DNA from: Pyrrhoderma lamaoense | Taxonomy: Eukaryota; Basidiomycota; Agaricomycetes; Hymenochaetales; Hymenochaetaceae | DNA length: 64,000 bases | Direction of reading: 5' to 3' | Assembly (NCBI GenBank): GCA_002794735.1 | Contig: NBAZ01000001.1 | Coordinates: 992,001 to 1,056,000 of the forward strand | Shown here: positions 1-10,654 of the stretch, piece by piece | Numbering within the stretch: the stretch's first letter is position 1 | Layout of the letters: each line of letters starts with the position of its first letter | Position numbers and translations under genes: made by a program | Notes under the pieces: model-generated | Told to the model about the DNA's origin: nothing | The model's database searches: none | What the model saw: the letters and a program-made list of their open reading frames with translations, nothing else

Positions 1-1125
1 AGTCACTAACTTCGCGAGCGGTGTGTCTCCCGCCTCGACTAGTGATAGCGCCAATAGCGAAACGCATGAGCTCGCCTGTCAGGTCGGATACTCCAAGCAG
101 GTAGTCATCGTATGGAAGTGTGAATAAGTTTGCTTCTACACTGCTATGCTATTGCTAGTAGTGGTAGTGGTGTGGTTTTGTCATCCCCGACGTTGACCTT
201 GACGTCCGATTCCATGCGCACTTCGTTTCCATCTCTCCTTCCCTCCTTCCTCTCCCCGCCTCCTCCTCTCGTTTCCGGTCCTCCCCATCATCCCGACAGG
301 GCGCACACCTCAACGTAGCCTGCACCTGATGATAAGAAACCAAAGTGCCATGTTCAAGGTAATGCGCAAACGCCAATGCCTCAATGTATTCTTGTAAACC
401 AGGAGAAACAGAGGGCTGGTATCTCCAAAAACGACTGCCCTTGAGGTCTTGTTGCGTTGACCGTAAGAGGGATTGGACTTCGGCGAGTTTGGAGGTACCT
501 TGCGTGACGGCTTTTTGGAATGCTGAGTGGTTTATTTTGGATTTAGGGTGGGTGGGAGTAGTGTTGGTGCTGTCATTGATTCCTGTAGTTGACTTGGGAC
601 GGATGTGGGTGGAGGCTGCTAGTGATAGGTCTGCGTCCGCTGCGAGTCTGTGTAGGAGGAAGATGATACGCTTGGATAGGTTTGTGATGTCCCTACTAGT
701 CTGTACCCGCACGCGAGGAGCGTAGATTCATGCGAGTAAAGTCATAAGGATTAGTTATTAGTTAGTGTGAATTAGTATAGTCATAGTCATAGTCAATAGT
801 AATTATGAGGTTTGTGTGCGTATATTGGTAATTTGAAATTATAAATTAAGGATTTCGCAAAAATATGAGACGAGTGATCGGACGGGTTGTTTTGATCCTT
901 TGGTTGCGTATATGCGTGTGTGTGTGTGTGTGTGTAAAAAAAGAAGAAGAAGAAAACAAAATATTGTGGATGTTTTGAATGCCGTTGTGGTACACATACT
1001 TTAATGAGACGTTCGCGTCTATCGTTATGTTCGTCGAGTTCGATTCTGAAATTCTCGAAGAGGGTGAGAATGTCTTCCTGGAGCTGAGAACGCGAGGGTT
1101 GTTGTTGTCGTAGACGGAAGAGAGG
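1..1125 (-). CDS. TSNAX: Translin-associated protein X (TSNAX-like), 3' end outside window
   Basis: Partial gene. TSNAX pairs with translin in the C3PO ribonuclease that removes passenger strands and trims RNA. Exons read on the minus strand: about 1125-1000, 700-309 and 143-1. The first has FENFRIELDEHNDRRERLIK, the second TSRDITNLSKRIIFLLHR, the third LPYDDYLLGVSDLTGELMR; all three are translin-family signatures. Junctions use GTATGT and GTGTGC donors and fit in phase (0, then 2). The middle exon has a Ser/Thr-rich insert of about 40 residues between the first helices. The start codon is not resolved: the open frame upstream of 1083 has no ATG, so a further 5' exon is likely (a GTAAAC donor sits near 1227-1232). 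The C-terminus lies beyond base 1. Family assignment is firm; TSNAX rather than translin is inferred from the SKRIIFLLHR form. Confidence 0.85.
914..935. repeat. (GT)n microsatellite in TSNAX intron
   Basis: About eleven GT units followed by an A-rich GAA tract, inside the 299-nt first recognised intron of the TSNAX gene. Simple repeat; no function suggested. Confidence 0.9.
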
Positions 1126-1895
1126 ATGTGAGAATTGACATGGGAGTTGAAGTTATGAAGTTGTGAGATGGAAGAATGAGAGTTGAAATAGCTTGAGAGA
1201 GAGGAAGAGAAGGGGTTTGTTCGTGGTTTACCTCACTCTTGCTTTATAGATAATAACACGAATGGTGGGGACTGTTCAAGCTGCGGATTTGATATACATG
1301 TTTAGCTTGAATGGGTAGAAATGGAAAAAGGAGTGAGGATGGCATTTATTTTTGAATCAATTGAGCGACTCATATTGAATGTATATTCAATATGGATGAT
1401 ATATATGGAGGAGATGATTCAAATTGATTGTGGGCAGCAGTCGATATCGGCGTCCTGAAAAGAAGTTTTTATATATATCATACATGAATAAATCTTATTT
1501 GTGATTACTGTAATCTGTGATCTGCTGGAGGAACAGCAGCCGCGAGAGAGGGACGTAGCCGGTGCCGATTTCCGACAGTCGGTTCCCGGAAGGTTAGGAG
1601 AAGGTAAAATGTAAGAGAGTATCTCCAAGTAGTAGTCTAAGACTACATCAGGTATATATATATTAATGATCATAATACTCCCTTACCCTTCCCTTCTCTC
1701 GTCAGCTTGGCCTACCTCTTCCTCCTACCTACTCTCTCTTCTCCTTGTCATCTCTTCCTTGATCCACTCTCGTTATCCAATACAGATAAGGATAGCAATC
1801 TAAAGCAATCAACCGGTCAAAGAGTTGAAGAGTCAAAGAGCAAGAGGAAAAGGGTTGTATAGCTAGCTAGCTACTAAACGTGACAAAAAACAGGG
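1126..1895. other. Intergenic region between divergent TSNAX and HIT genes
   Basis: Shared upstream region of two divergent genes. It contains pyrimidine tracts on the plus strand from about 1680 to 1770, likely core-promoter or leader sequence for the HIT gene, and a short AGCT repeat at 1862-1873. No supported gene; any 5' exon of TSNAX would lie here. Confidence 0.6.
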
Positions 1896-4800
1896 ATGGA
1901 ATTTCCAAGTAAACCAGGCTGCCCGATGTGCAGTATCGTCAACATGGCTACTCTTCAAATCCCTTCCAGCTCTCTAGACACGGACGCTACTCATTCTCCT
2001 GTATTCGCTCCTTCGCCATACTCGAATAACTCGGTGCCTGTCTCTCCTACCTTTCCAGCTAATGCGTCCTCTTCGTCTGTTTACCTTCCTACTGTTACTC
2101 AGAGTCCTCCACCTATGTCGCCCTCTTCTCCTCTTCCACCCTCGTTTAGACCTCTTCAGCAAAATGCTGCGGGTGCGAGGAGGTTGGGAAAGGGGAAGGA
2201 GAGTGACCCACCCGAGATCGTCTATAGGGACGCGAACTTTACGGTCTATCGTGAACGGACGAACCCTGTCTCCAGTCGTGCTCATTTTATTTTCGTATTC
2301 AAGTTCGTTAAATTCATTTACTTTTGCTGTCGAGTCTGAACTGACCATCTCAAATCTTCTTGTAATGCTTGCTACTATTGACCGACATTGTATGGTGGGG
2401 GGCTTGGCTTTCTCTTGTTCCTACATGTGGTTTCTGCCCTTACAATCTTCTTTCTGTCTTGGTCAAAACACAGTTTGCACGTTCCGTCTTTATACATGCT
2501 TGTGAGCCTGTCCTCACCTCAGATGAGACCTGTCACCTAACTACCCTACTCCTCTTACCGTACCTATCACTTCTAATGATATTTACAGAGTTCGAGTGAC
2601 GTCCCTCTCCTCAACTCCCTTCGCTCGATCGCCCACCGACTTCTAAGCGAAGCATCTACCACATCCACCTCATCGTCGGCTTCGCGTACATTTTCGACCT
2701 CTTCATCATCATCATCGTCAACTCCACCCTCATCACCACCTCAAGTCCCAACGTCTCCGGCTCCTCTAGCTTCGAGTTCTAGCTTTGGCTTGGCATCACC
2801 TACTACGTTATCCCCGGAAAACACCTCGCAGTTCCGAGTTGGTTTCATCACTCCTCCTTGGAAGGATAATCAGATTCCAGTCAAAGATCATCGTACGTGG
2901 CTCTCTTTCCTTTTTTTATTTTATTTTACTTTATCGTTTCTTTCTATGACACCTTTTTCCCTTTTGTATGCTTATATTCCATATCTACTTCCGGATAAAT
3001 TCTATCTCCTTCCTCACAGCTTATTTTGCTCGATCGAGGAATTCACCAATTTGACTATTTGACTTTCGTGTGGTTTTAATTTGTTTATCCACGCTTTTTT
3101 TCTTTCTTTCCTTCTTTCTTCTTTTTCTTTTTTTTTTTTTGGTTTCTCTTTCCCTTTCCCTCCACCTGTCTCGGGTAACTATTTTTGGGTTGACGTCTAG
3201 CGCTAATGAAGCTGGAAGTTATGGATATTGGTTATTGGGATTAACTAACAAAGCTATTGGGGGAGGGGAGGCGAAGAAAGGGAAGACAGGATCAGGAGTG
3301 TGTGTGGCTTCACGAACGGGAATGGGTCTGGGCCCTAGCTAAGCTAAACAAAACTCCCTGACCCACCCACTGCTCCTTTTTCCGCGATGTCGTAAATCCC
3401 CGTGGTTTCTCAAATTATTTTATTCACCGGACTTTTGTTATATTTGAATTATGTTTATATACTTTTCGCTCCGTTTCTATGTATGAAACTGCGGATTGAT
3501 ATTTCGTTTCGTCGTTGGGATGGAGTTTCTGGATAGTTATTTGTGGTGTTTTTTGGGGGTGGGGGTTGGTGCTCCTGTTTGGGGATTTCTTGGGATGTAT
3601 GCGGGGATGGCTTCCGTGTTAATTTGCGTGTATTGTCGTCCTCTTTTGTTGTTTTGTGCATATGCCGTGGGGATGGGTGATTGGTTGAATGGTTGGTCAG
3701 TTGGTTGGTTGGGTTAGTGGGCAGATGGAGGTGCATGGGGTGCAGGGGGTGGGTGGGTGAATAGGATGTATTTTTGGGATTGTGTTGGACATGACATGGG
3801 AGACTAAGCTCGATACCGGCGGTATGGGTCAATTGTGTGTATGCAATGGTTTTTGTAACCTATGGGCGTATTCTGGACGTTATACATCTATCTATTCTTA
3901 TGTCCTCATTTCTTCCTTTCTTTTGAATCATTCTCTCTTCGGTTTTTATTTGAGGACCGTTCTTTTGGTTTGACTTGCTTGAATGTCTCCATTTCATTTT
4001 ATCAAACTTGATTGTAACTGATCCACAATGATCAACTTCTTCTTTTCTCTTTACTCTTATTTGGTTCTGGTATTTTCCTTTTTTTACTAACCTGGCTTTC
4101 CTTTTTCTTTCTCGTGTAGTGCACGCACATGCGTATATCGCGCCTGCTGACTTGCTTGGTTGGTGGCGAAGAGTTGCGTATAGCCCGATAGCTTGGTACG
4201 CTATTGAGGACCTTATTGCTGAGATTCGGTATGTGGCTTCTTAAAAAAATCGGTTTCTTTCTCTTCTCTCTATCGTTCCTTTCTTTCTTTATGCTTTTTT
4301 TTCTCTCTTCTTCTCCTTCTTTCTCTTGCTTTTATTCGTCACTTCCTCTTCGTTTTCTTTTTTGGATAATTACATATTTGGAATCACGTATATATATCTC
4401 CGGGACGACCGACAGCCGACATGCGGAAGCAGACCCATGATGGGACATGGGTGATATATCTCTTGGCACGGTGACGACGAAGACGAAGAAAAATTTCGCT
4501 ATCTCTTGCGTTTTGTATGTTATGGAATTGAACAAGTGTTCCATTTCCCTTTTTTTTTATCCTCCTTTCTTCGCTTGGTTTTTTTTTTTTGGTTTTGATT
4601 TTGATTTTGATAATGATTTATCGGAAATTTTTTCCCCTTCTTTTTCGTTCACATTTAAAACGTTTCGCGTGGACGAGACTCGAAGGGAAGAGATGCATGC
4701 TTATGTTTATGCATATACGCACACAAAAAAAAACACATATAGACATGTTTTTTCTTCTTTTACGTGTGCGTTTCATCATTTTTTGTGTTTATTTTTACAT

Positions 4801-7322
4801 TATCTGTTTTTAAACCTTCTGTCGATTTCTCGATCTGAAAGACCGGGATCATTCCTGATTTGATTTTGAATCTTTGATCAATCTTCTGTTTTCTCTATTT
4901 CTTTATTTGATTCCCTTTTTGGGGGGATGTGGAGAGGATAAAGAGGTGATTAAGCTAAAGAGAGGGGGGGTGGCTTTGATGGCTTTGTGATTTTCTGATG
5001 TAAAGTTTTTTACTTGATTGTTTTTTTTTTTACTCTTTTGATGAAACCCAATCAGACGAGCGGGTTAGCGGTTAGTTTAGCTGGCGGCTGGCTAGCTAAC
5101 TTTGGAAGGAGGGAGGGGGCGCGGATGATTTGAACCGGATGAGTTTCCTCGGTCTACGGTTACTTTTACAAGAGAAAAGAATCGTAATCTTTCCGTTGAC
5201 CCGTTCCCTCCCTCCTTACCTAACGTTACATCTTCATCTCATTCTCATTCTCACCCACCCTTTCGTCCGTTGTCCGGATGTCCGGTATCGGTGCGTTTAA
5301 ATTTTTATTGATATTCTAGTTGGGTGGTTGGGATGGGGTGTCAATACTGTTATGAGCGGTACTTTTTTTTTCTATTTTCGTTTCCTTTTTCATCTCAATT
5401 TCATCATCATACGTTATTTATAACCATAGCCAATGGGTGTTGTACACGCCATCTCAAGGGAGTTAGTTTGGTACCTCATGTCTTCTTTGGACTGGAGATG
5501 ATTGGCGGTGCTTAAAGGAAGACCCTTATGTATGTATGTGGGGTGGCTCTATATTTTTTTCAAGGCTTGGCAGAGGTTACTCTTTGATCTCTTTTCTTTC
5601 TTTCTTTTTGCCGGTGTTTGAGTTTGGGTTGTGGATCTCCTTCTATCCTCTATCCTCTATCTCTCGGCAATACCGGAAATCAGTCTGAGTCTTCGCTCTT
5701 ACTCATGCTGCCGAGATTATATATCTCTGGGCCTTTTTCTTTTCTTATCGAGTTGAGACGGAGAGACAGGGATGGATTAGGACGCCATTGATGCTATTGA
5801 AATATTACTTTACCCCTTGGATTGATGAGGTTACTGATATCAATATTTGAATGATGGATACGGTGGATCGAGAGAGTGGGGGAGAGGTCGCATGACCTAT
5901 GCTTTGACGGTGTGTTTTGCCCGAAGAGAGATGTAGGGGACCTTTGACTAAGCTTTTATTTTTTTTCATAAAATTTTTTTATAGACCTCGTTACCATCAT
6001 ATTGAGCTCTTTATTCGTATTTGGGAGACTTGTGGCCGTTGTTTTTTACGTGCTCCTCTGAATTTTTTTTCGAGGACGTTTTAATTTATTTTCAAGGGGC
6101 CGTTTGGGAGTAAGCTGTGTATAGCGTAAATGTGGGATGTGGAAGTTGTGAGGTTACTGAGATACTGAGAAGCTTTAGTGACTTCACGGTCTTATTAGAT
6201 CAGCGGTGCTTCTATTTTTTTTCTTTTCCTCTTCCTACTTTGTATTTTTCGATCTTCTCTCATTTGTTAGTCATTCTCTACTTTGTTATATTCCTTTTCA
6301 TTTCTTTTTGGATGATTTCGAGCATTGTTTTATCATCTCCTTCTGATTTCAAAAATTCTCATTATATTCACTATTTTTAAACTCTCGATTCTCCTAATTT
6401 TATCTTCTAATTCCCTGAATGAGCATCATACTGACTAGCTTTGTTCTTCTGAATTTTTTTTCATTCGGTATACAGAGAAGAAAGTACGAATAACAGAATT
6501 CGATCGTTTACCCCTTCCGAACCAGTTCCCACAACTACGTCCACTTCCACGTCTACGTCTGATTCCTCGGGAGGAAGGGGAAGCCAAGACGCAGCTACAC
6601 CAGCGTACGTGAACGCAAGCAAACCACGACCGATTGATAGGGTACCGGATGCAGGTGCGAGGAGTGGGACTGCGAGTGGGGTTGAGACTACCGTCGAGGG
6701 GATCTCTGGGTTGACAGACTTGGAGTCTGGGAGGAGGTTTTCTGGGTATCTCGAGCCTGGGACGGCTTCTTCTGGAAGGGGATCGGGGCTAGGTTCTGGG
6801 TATGCTTCTGGCTCTGGTTCGGCGGGTCGAAGGAAGAGTGGTGGTATGGGTTTGGGTCTGGGTGTAGGTGCGGGAGGTGTTGGACCTGTACCTCCTAGAC
6901 CTGCAAGACTCGCTTCTCCTAGTCATTTAGACCTTAGTTCGGCGGTGGCGTTGACGTATATGAGTAGTGGGAATAGTAATTGTAGTAGTGGGCCTTCTTC
7001 ACCTACTACGCCTACTATTACTGTGAACACAGCTACTTCGATTGTCAGTCCTACTGTTGTTAGTGCTGGAGGTATGAGGGGTACATCTGGGTCCGGGTTT
7101 GGATCTAGGTCTTCTGGAAGTGGGGGAGCGGGAGGAGATGTTGGTGTTAGTGGTCTGTCACGGAGAGGTGTTGGGGTTGAGAGAGAGGGTGTGGTGTCTC
7201 CTGCTTTTCATGTTATGGACTTGAGCTCTGAATCGGCGTCGGCGTCTGGTGACTCGAGGAGGGAGTCGTGGTTTGGTGCGCATGATGCGAAGGCGGCTTT
7301 GTTACCCCCGACGAGCTCTTAG
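1896..7322 (+). CDS. HINT3-like HIT-domain (histidine triad) protein with giant introns
   Basis: HIT proteins are nucleotide hydrolases or transferases acting on AMP-lysine and related phosphoramidates. Exons: 1896 to about 2294-2333, 2589-2892, 4120-4228 and 6476-7322. The N-terminus has a CxxC (GCPMCSIV), then PPEIVYRDANFTVYRE, SSSDVPLLNSLRSIAHRLL, and FRVGFITPPWKDNQIPVKD leading into the triad HLHAHAYIAP. WYAIEDLIAEIR closes the domain. This order matches HINT3-type proteins. The long C-terminal tail is Ser/Gly/Thr-rich and probably disordered. Introns of 1227 and 2247 nt replace the usual 50-60 nt; phases fit (1 and 2). The first donor is unresolved: 2295, 2307 and 2334 are all phase 0. 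Catalytic use is inferred from the intact triad; the physiological substrate is unknown. Confidence 0.8.
2893..4119 (+). other. 1227-nt intron splitting the histidine triad
   Basis: Donor GTACGT follows GAT CAT C and acceptor GTGTAG precedes TG CAC GCA CAT, so the first triad histidine and the next two are joined only after splicing. The interior is T-rich on the plus strand, without a convincing coding exon. Confidence 0.75.
4229..6475 (+). other. 2247-nt intron of the HIT gene
   Basis: Donor GTATGT at 4229, acceptor TATACAG ending at 6475, phase 2 on both sides. The interior is strongly T-rich, with many TTTCTTT blocks and poly-T runs. Open frames inside it are low-complexity Phe/Leu/Ser strings and are rejected as genes. 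It is about forty times longer than the other introns in this window. Confidence 0.7.
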
Positions 7323-8410
7323 GTGTAGGATCTCATATGAAAGGACTTGGTGATCAGTCGAGAAATCACGGAAAAGAGAGAAGAAAACGATTTGATCTTC
7401 TCTTCTTTTCCTTATTTTTCTCAATCCATTCTGTCTCCCGGTGGTCATTCTTTTGATTGACTCTTTTAATTTTGTCTTTTTCTCTCATTTTTGCATTTAC
7501 TCAGGTTTCTTTCCTGTTTGCAGGAGACATTGCAATTTTATACCCTTCAACCTCGTCTCACATATTTTTGGTGCTTGAAGTGCCAAATAATCAATAATCA
7601 TGTTGCTCCTTACCTTACTTCCTACATCAATTGACTCTTTTTATTGGCTTCACCAACATGTGTAGTTTCGAGGTTTGAACATTCAGTTCTCTCTATTCCT
7701 CTACACCTCTACTCTGACATTCGAAACAGACCAACTACAGTGTATACATGTATGTAACGTCTCTTTGGGATTTTATCTCTCTATCTCTTCTCTTTCTCTT
7801 TCTCTCATACTTCTCTCCATCCTAATTCATCGTATCCTCCCCTCTCCCCCTCCTCTCCTGTCACTTTCCTCCTCTCTTCTAAACTTTTTGTGGGTATTTT
7901 CCTAGTTAAGGAAAAGCGTGGATATAAGTCCTTTCAATTAATTCTGGTTCGTGTGCAATCCATGCATCATCAAAGTGTCAAAAAGTGTCTCAACAACCAT
8001 TCAATGATCCAGCTTTTTCCTCATCATCGGTTTTTTAAACTGTACATACATCCCTCGGAACGTATATATTAATAGCATACACTTTAACACATATACTCTC
8101 TTAGTGAACTATTTCTTTTTTTTGCGGTTGTCGTTATTTTATGTGTATATATTCATTCGTTTTGTGGTCGGGTGTGTTCGAAATGCGTGAATTCATTGGA
8201 CTTGGTGTTGACCTCTGTCAATATGATTTACTCCTAATACATGCGTGATGTTTTGTTCAATATCACCCTATTCCAACCTTGAGGTATTTATTTCGCAATA
8301 TAGTTATTGATTGTTACATGTAAATTTACCATGCTTTCTCATTACATGTACAAAATTAGGTTTCTTTTTTATTTAGACTTTCGGTAGTTAAAAGTGAGTA
8401 GTCACCGGGT
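7323..8410. other. Intergenic, 3' region of HIT gene
   Basis: AT-rich and pyrimidine-rich DNA after the HIT stop codon. No frame with family resemblance was seen; it probably holds the 3' UTR and terminator. Confidence 0.5.
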
Positions 8411-8413
8411 TTA

Positions 8414-8672
8414 CTTGCCTTCTAATTTCATTTCGTACTCTGTCTTGATCCACTTCGAAAGTGGTTCGGGTTTGACTGCCATGGGTTCAATTTCCCCTTT
8501 AGTGCTGGCAGTAATTAGGAAAATAGCTGTAGTACAGAAAGGGCTTGATATGTTAGTTAGAATATATGAATAATTAGATGTAGAACTTATGTACTGGTAA
8601 TGCATACATCATGCATGTTAACATGTAAGACAATTAAGTGTACACACGCTGTTGACGCACGTATGACATGCT
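8414..8672 (-). CDS. Candidate small protein, about 45 residues, two exons
   Basis: Weakly supported. The minus strand has an open exon (about 8533-8414) beginning after CTACAG and reading IFLITASTKGEIEPMAVKPE, then a Lys/Glu-rich end ...KWIKTEYEMKLEGK and TAA. A possible first exon at 8672-8651 starts ATG TCA TAC and ends in a GTGTGT donor with matching phase 1. The composition (hydrophobic start, charged tail) looks like a real small protein rather than noise. I do not recognise the family. A GTAAAC donor overlaps the stop codon, so the exon could instead continue downstream. Confidence 0.3.
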
Positions 8673-9121
8673 GCAAGCCTGTTTCTCTCTGAATTCGACT
8701 CCACTGGCGTATACCGGAGGAGGAAGGGGAGAGGAGAAAAATAGTAATGGTGGCCTGACAACAAACCTTTCTTCTTAACTTCTACTTATTGCCTCTTGCC
8801 TTCCTTGTTTCGTACCTCTCTCCCCCTTTATTCAGCATACTTGAACATCGAGTTAAGATTACTAGTCTGGTTACGCAACTCCACTTACTCTGTTACTTGT
8901 TTACTCGTATATTGGCCTGCACGCTTCGCTGTCCTTGCGCCTGATAGCAACTTGACTCAACTCAACGTAGTAATTAGTATGTACCTCTTCTCGTACTACA
9001 TCGTAGCTGGCTTGTTTGGCAGTCACACTGACATATATATTCCGGTCCGATCTGGTTTGAAATAATCGGAACTTAGGTCTCTAGTTGTATTCGAATTATA
9101 ACATCTACATATTTCACATAC
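8673..9121. other. Intergenic upstream of DinB-like gene
   Basis: No supported coding sequence. One plus-strand frame at 8796-9065 gives an unremarkable hydrophobic peptide without relatives that I can name. Probable promoter region for the gene starting at 9122. Confidence 0.45.
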
Positions 9122-10212
9122 ATGCAAGTGGAGACTCAGACTCAAACTACATCAGTGAACAAAATGGTTAACGGACACGGGAACGGGATCATTTTCAATG
9201 GTGGAACGGCAAATACTACGAATACTAAAAATGGTGTAAATGGCAACAATAAGAACGATGAGAACCTGAAGAAGGATGAAGAGGAGTCGTTGGATAAGTT
9301 GTTGCAGGTGTCGGTGATTGTGCTGCAGCAGGCTATCGACCTTGTGAATAATAGCTTGACAGAGGATGAGCAACTCTCGTATGCGAGTAAATACATTCCC
9401 GGGTCAACTATTGGTATGTACATGCTTGCTTATAAACTCCCCGACGGCGTTCAACTCGATGTTACACTCTTTGAGTGATGGAATTTCGGTTTTCCCTTTC
9501 TTTCCGGCATTTTTGGAAGTACAATGCACAGTGCTTATGACTGAGTTTCTTTATGCATCTTTATCTATAGGTAAACATCTCCGACATGCCCGAGACCATT
9601 TTTCACTTCTGTTAGATAGCGTGGATGCTCAGACGGGAAACGTAGTGAACGAGCTATGCTATGACGTCCGTTCTCGAGGTACACCTATGGAAACTTCGAG
9701 ATCTTCTGCAAGGATGCTTTGGAAGAGTGTGTTGAGAGGCTGGAGAGGGTGGTACCGAAGACGAAGAAAGATGATGAAGTTGTGTTGAATGCTGTGACAC
9801 CACATATGCAGACGTTTAGGACTACGTTTGGGAGAGAGGTAAGTTTTGGTTTTTTTTCTTGTTGGATGTTGAGCCGTAGATGAAGTAGATTACTGATTGA
9901 TTTTTTGATTTTTACTATAATTAGTTGTGGTTCGGAGCGTTGCATGCTATTCACCATTGGTCTATGGTATGATTGATATAATTGCATGATCTATATTATC
10001 AGATACTCACTCCAAATATTCGAAAAGATCAAAGTGATAGCGGGTGAACTTGTGCGTACTATATCTACTTCATCAAGTTACCTTCACTATATGCTAACTT
10101 CGTCTCTTTCTACTTACCACAGGGTGTCCCACTCGAGGAATCGTTCGGCGTCGCTCCCTCAACCCTGGTGTACCGTGGCTCAGAATGCTCGCTTGGGAAA
10201 GCCAAGATCTAG
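9122..10212 (+). CDS. DinB/YfiT-superfamily putative metalloenzyme
   Basis: Exons 9122-9413, 9571-9838, 9925-9966, 10028-10051 and 10123-10212, giving about 238 residues once one base is restored. The N-terminus is Asn/Gly-rich. The fold begins at SLDKLLQVSVIVLQQAIDLV; GKHLRHARDHFSLLLDSV carries the first histidines, and LWFGALHAIHHWSM the C-terminal HHW helix, a pattern of the DinB-like four-helix metal-binding family. ELCYDVRSRGTPMETSRSSA sits between them. The frame breaks at 9709-9713: the reading needed after SSAR is DALEECVERLERVVPK, one base off, consistent with GG read for GGG. Function is unknown; many family members are thiol transferases or hydrolases. The fourth exon's acceptor (GAAAAG at 10027) is my best choice. 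Confidence 0.7.
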
Positions 10213-10654
10213 TTTGCGTCTTTATTTTCTGTTTTATACTGTCATCTTTCCGTTGGTCATCTTTCCGTTGGGGCTATAGTTACTGCTGTTTATTGCCGTT
10301 GTTGTTGTAATTGTTGCTGATTCGCTTATTTTTTCTTTTAATTCTTGTTAACTTAGCTTCTAATGAAATGTTTAATCACAGTTAAGACTCTTAAAGAAAT
10401 TGATAACTACGCATCGTTCGTCTGCTATGAATGAAATGCAAATTGAAATTCTACAATCTATTGATATTTCTAATTTATTGTTACATAATGTTTCATTGCT
10501 TACACGTGAGCTAGAATACAGACGCGCCCGCGTCGATCATCTATTTACTTACTGTATGTCATACACCTACGAGTAACCACCAAACGGCGAATCTGGATCC
10601 ATAAAACACCTTCTACTTCGAGTATCTATTGATAACATTCCACTTGAAAGAGAC
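10213..10654. other. Intergenic, with a 15-nt tandem duplication
   Basis: The stretch between the DinB-like and RPD3 genes. A 15-nt unit (CATCTTTCCGTTGGT) is repeated back to back at about 10243-10272, probably in the 3' UTR. Otherwise AT-rich with no gene. Confidence 0.55.

Noticed and set aside
1028..1050. tRNA-like B-box sequence (GTTCGATTC)
   Set aside because: It lies in the TSNAX coding exon and has no matching A box or cloverleaf.
3070..3973. Several hydrophobic frames suggesting a membrane protein
   Set aside because: Low-complexity translation of poly-pyrimidine DNA within an intron whose borders fit the HIT gene.
4204..4863. Plus-strand open frames inside the long HIT intron
   Set aside because: They are Phe/Leu/Ser-rich products of T-rich DNA, overlap one another and show no motif or splice logic.
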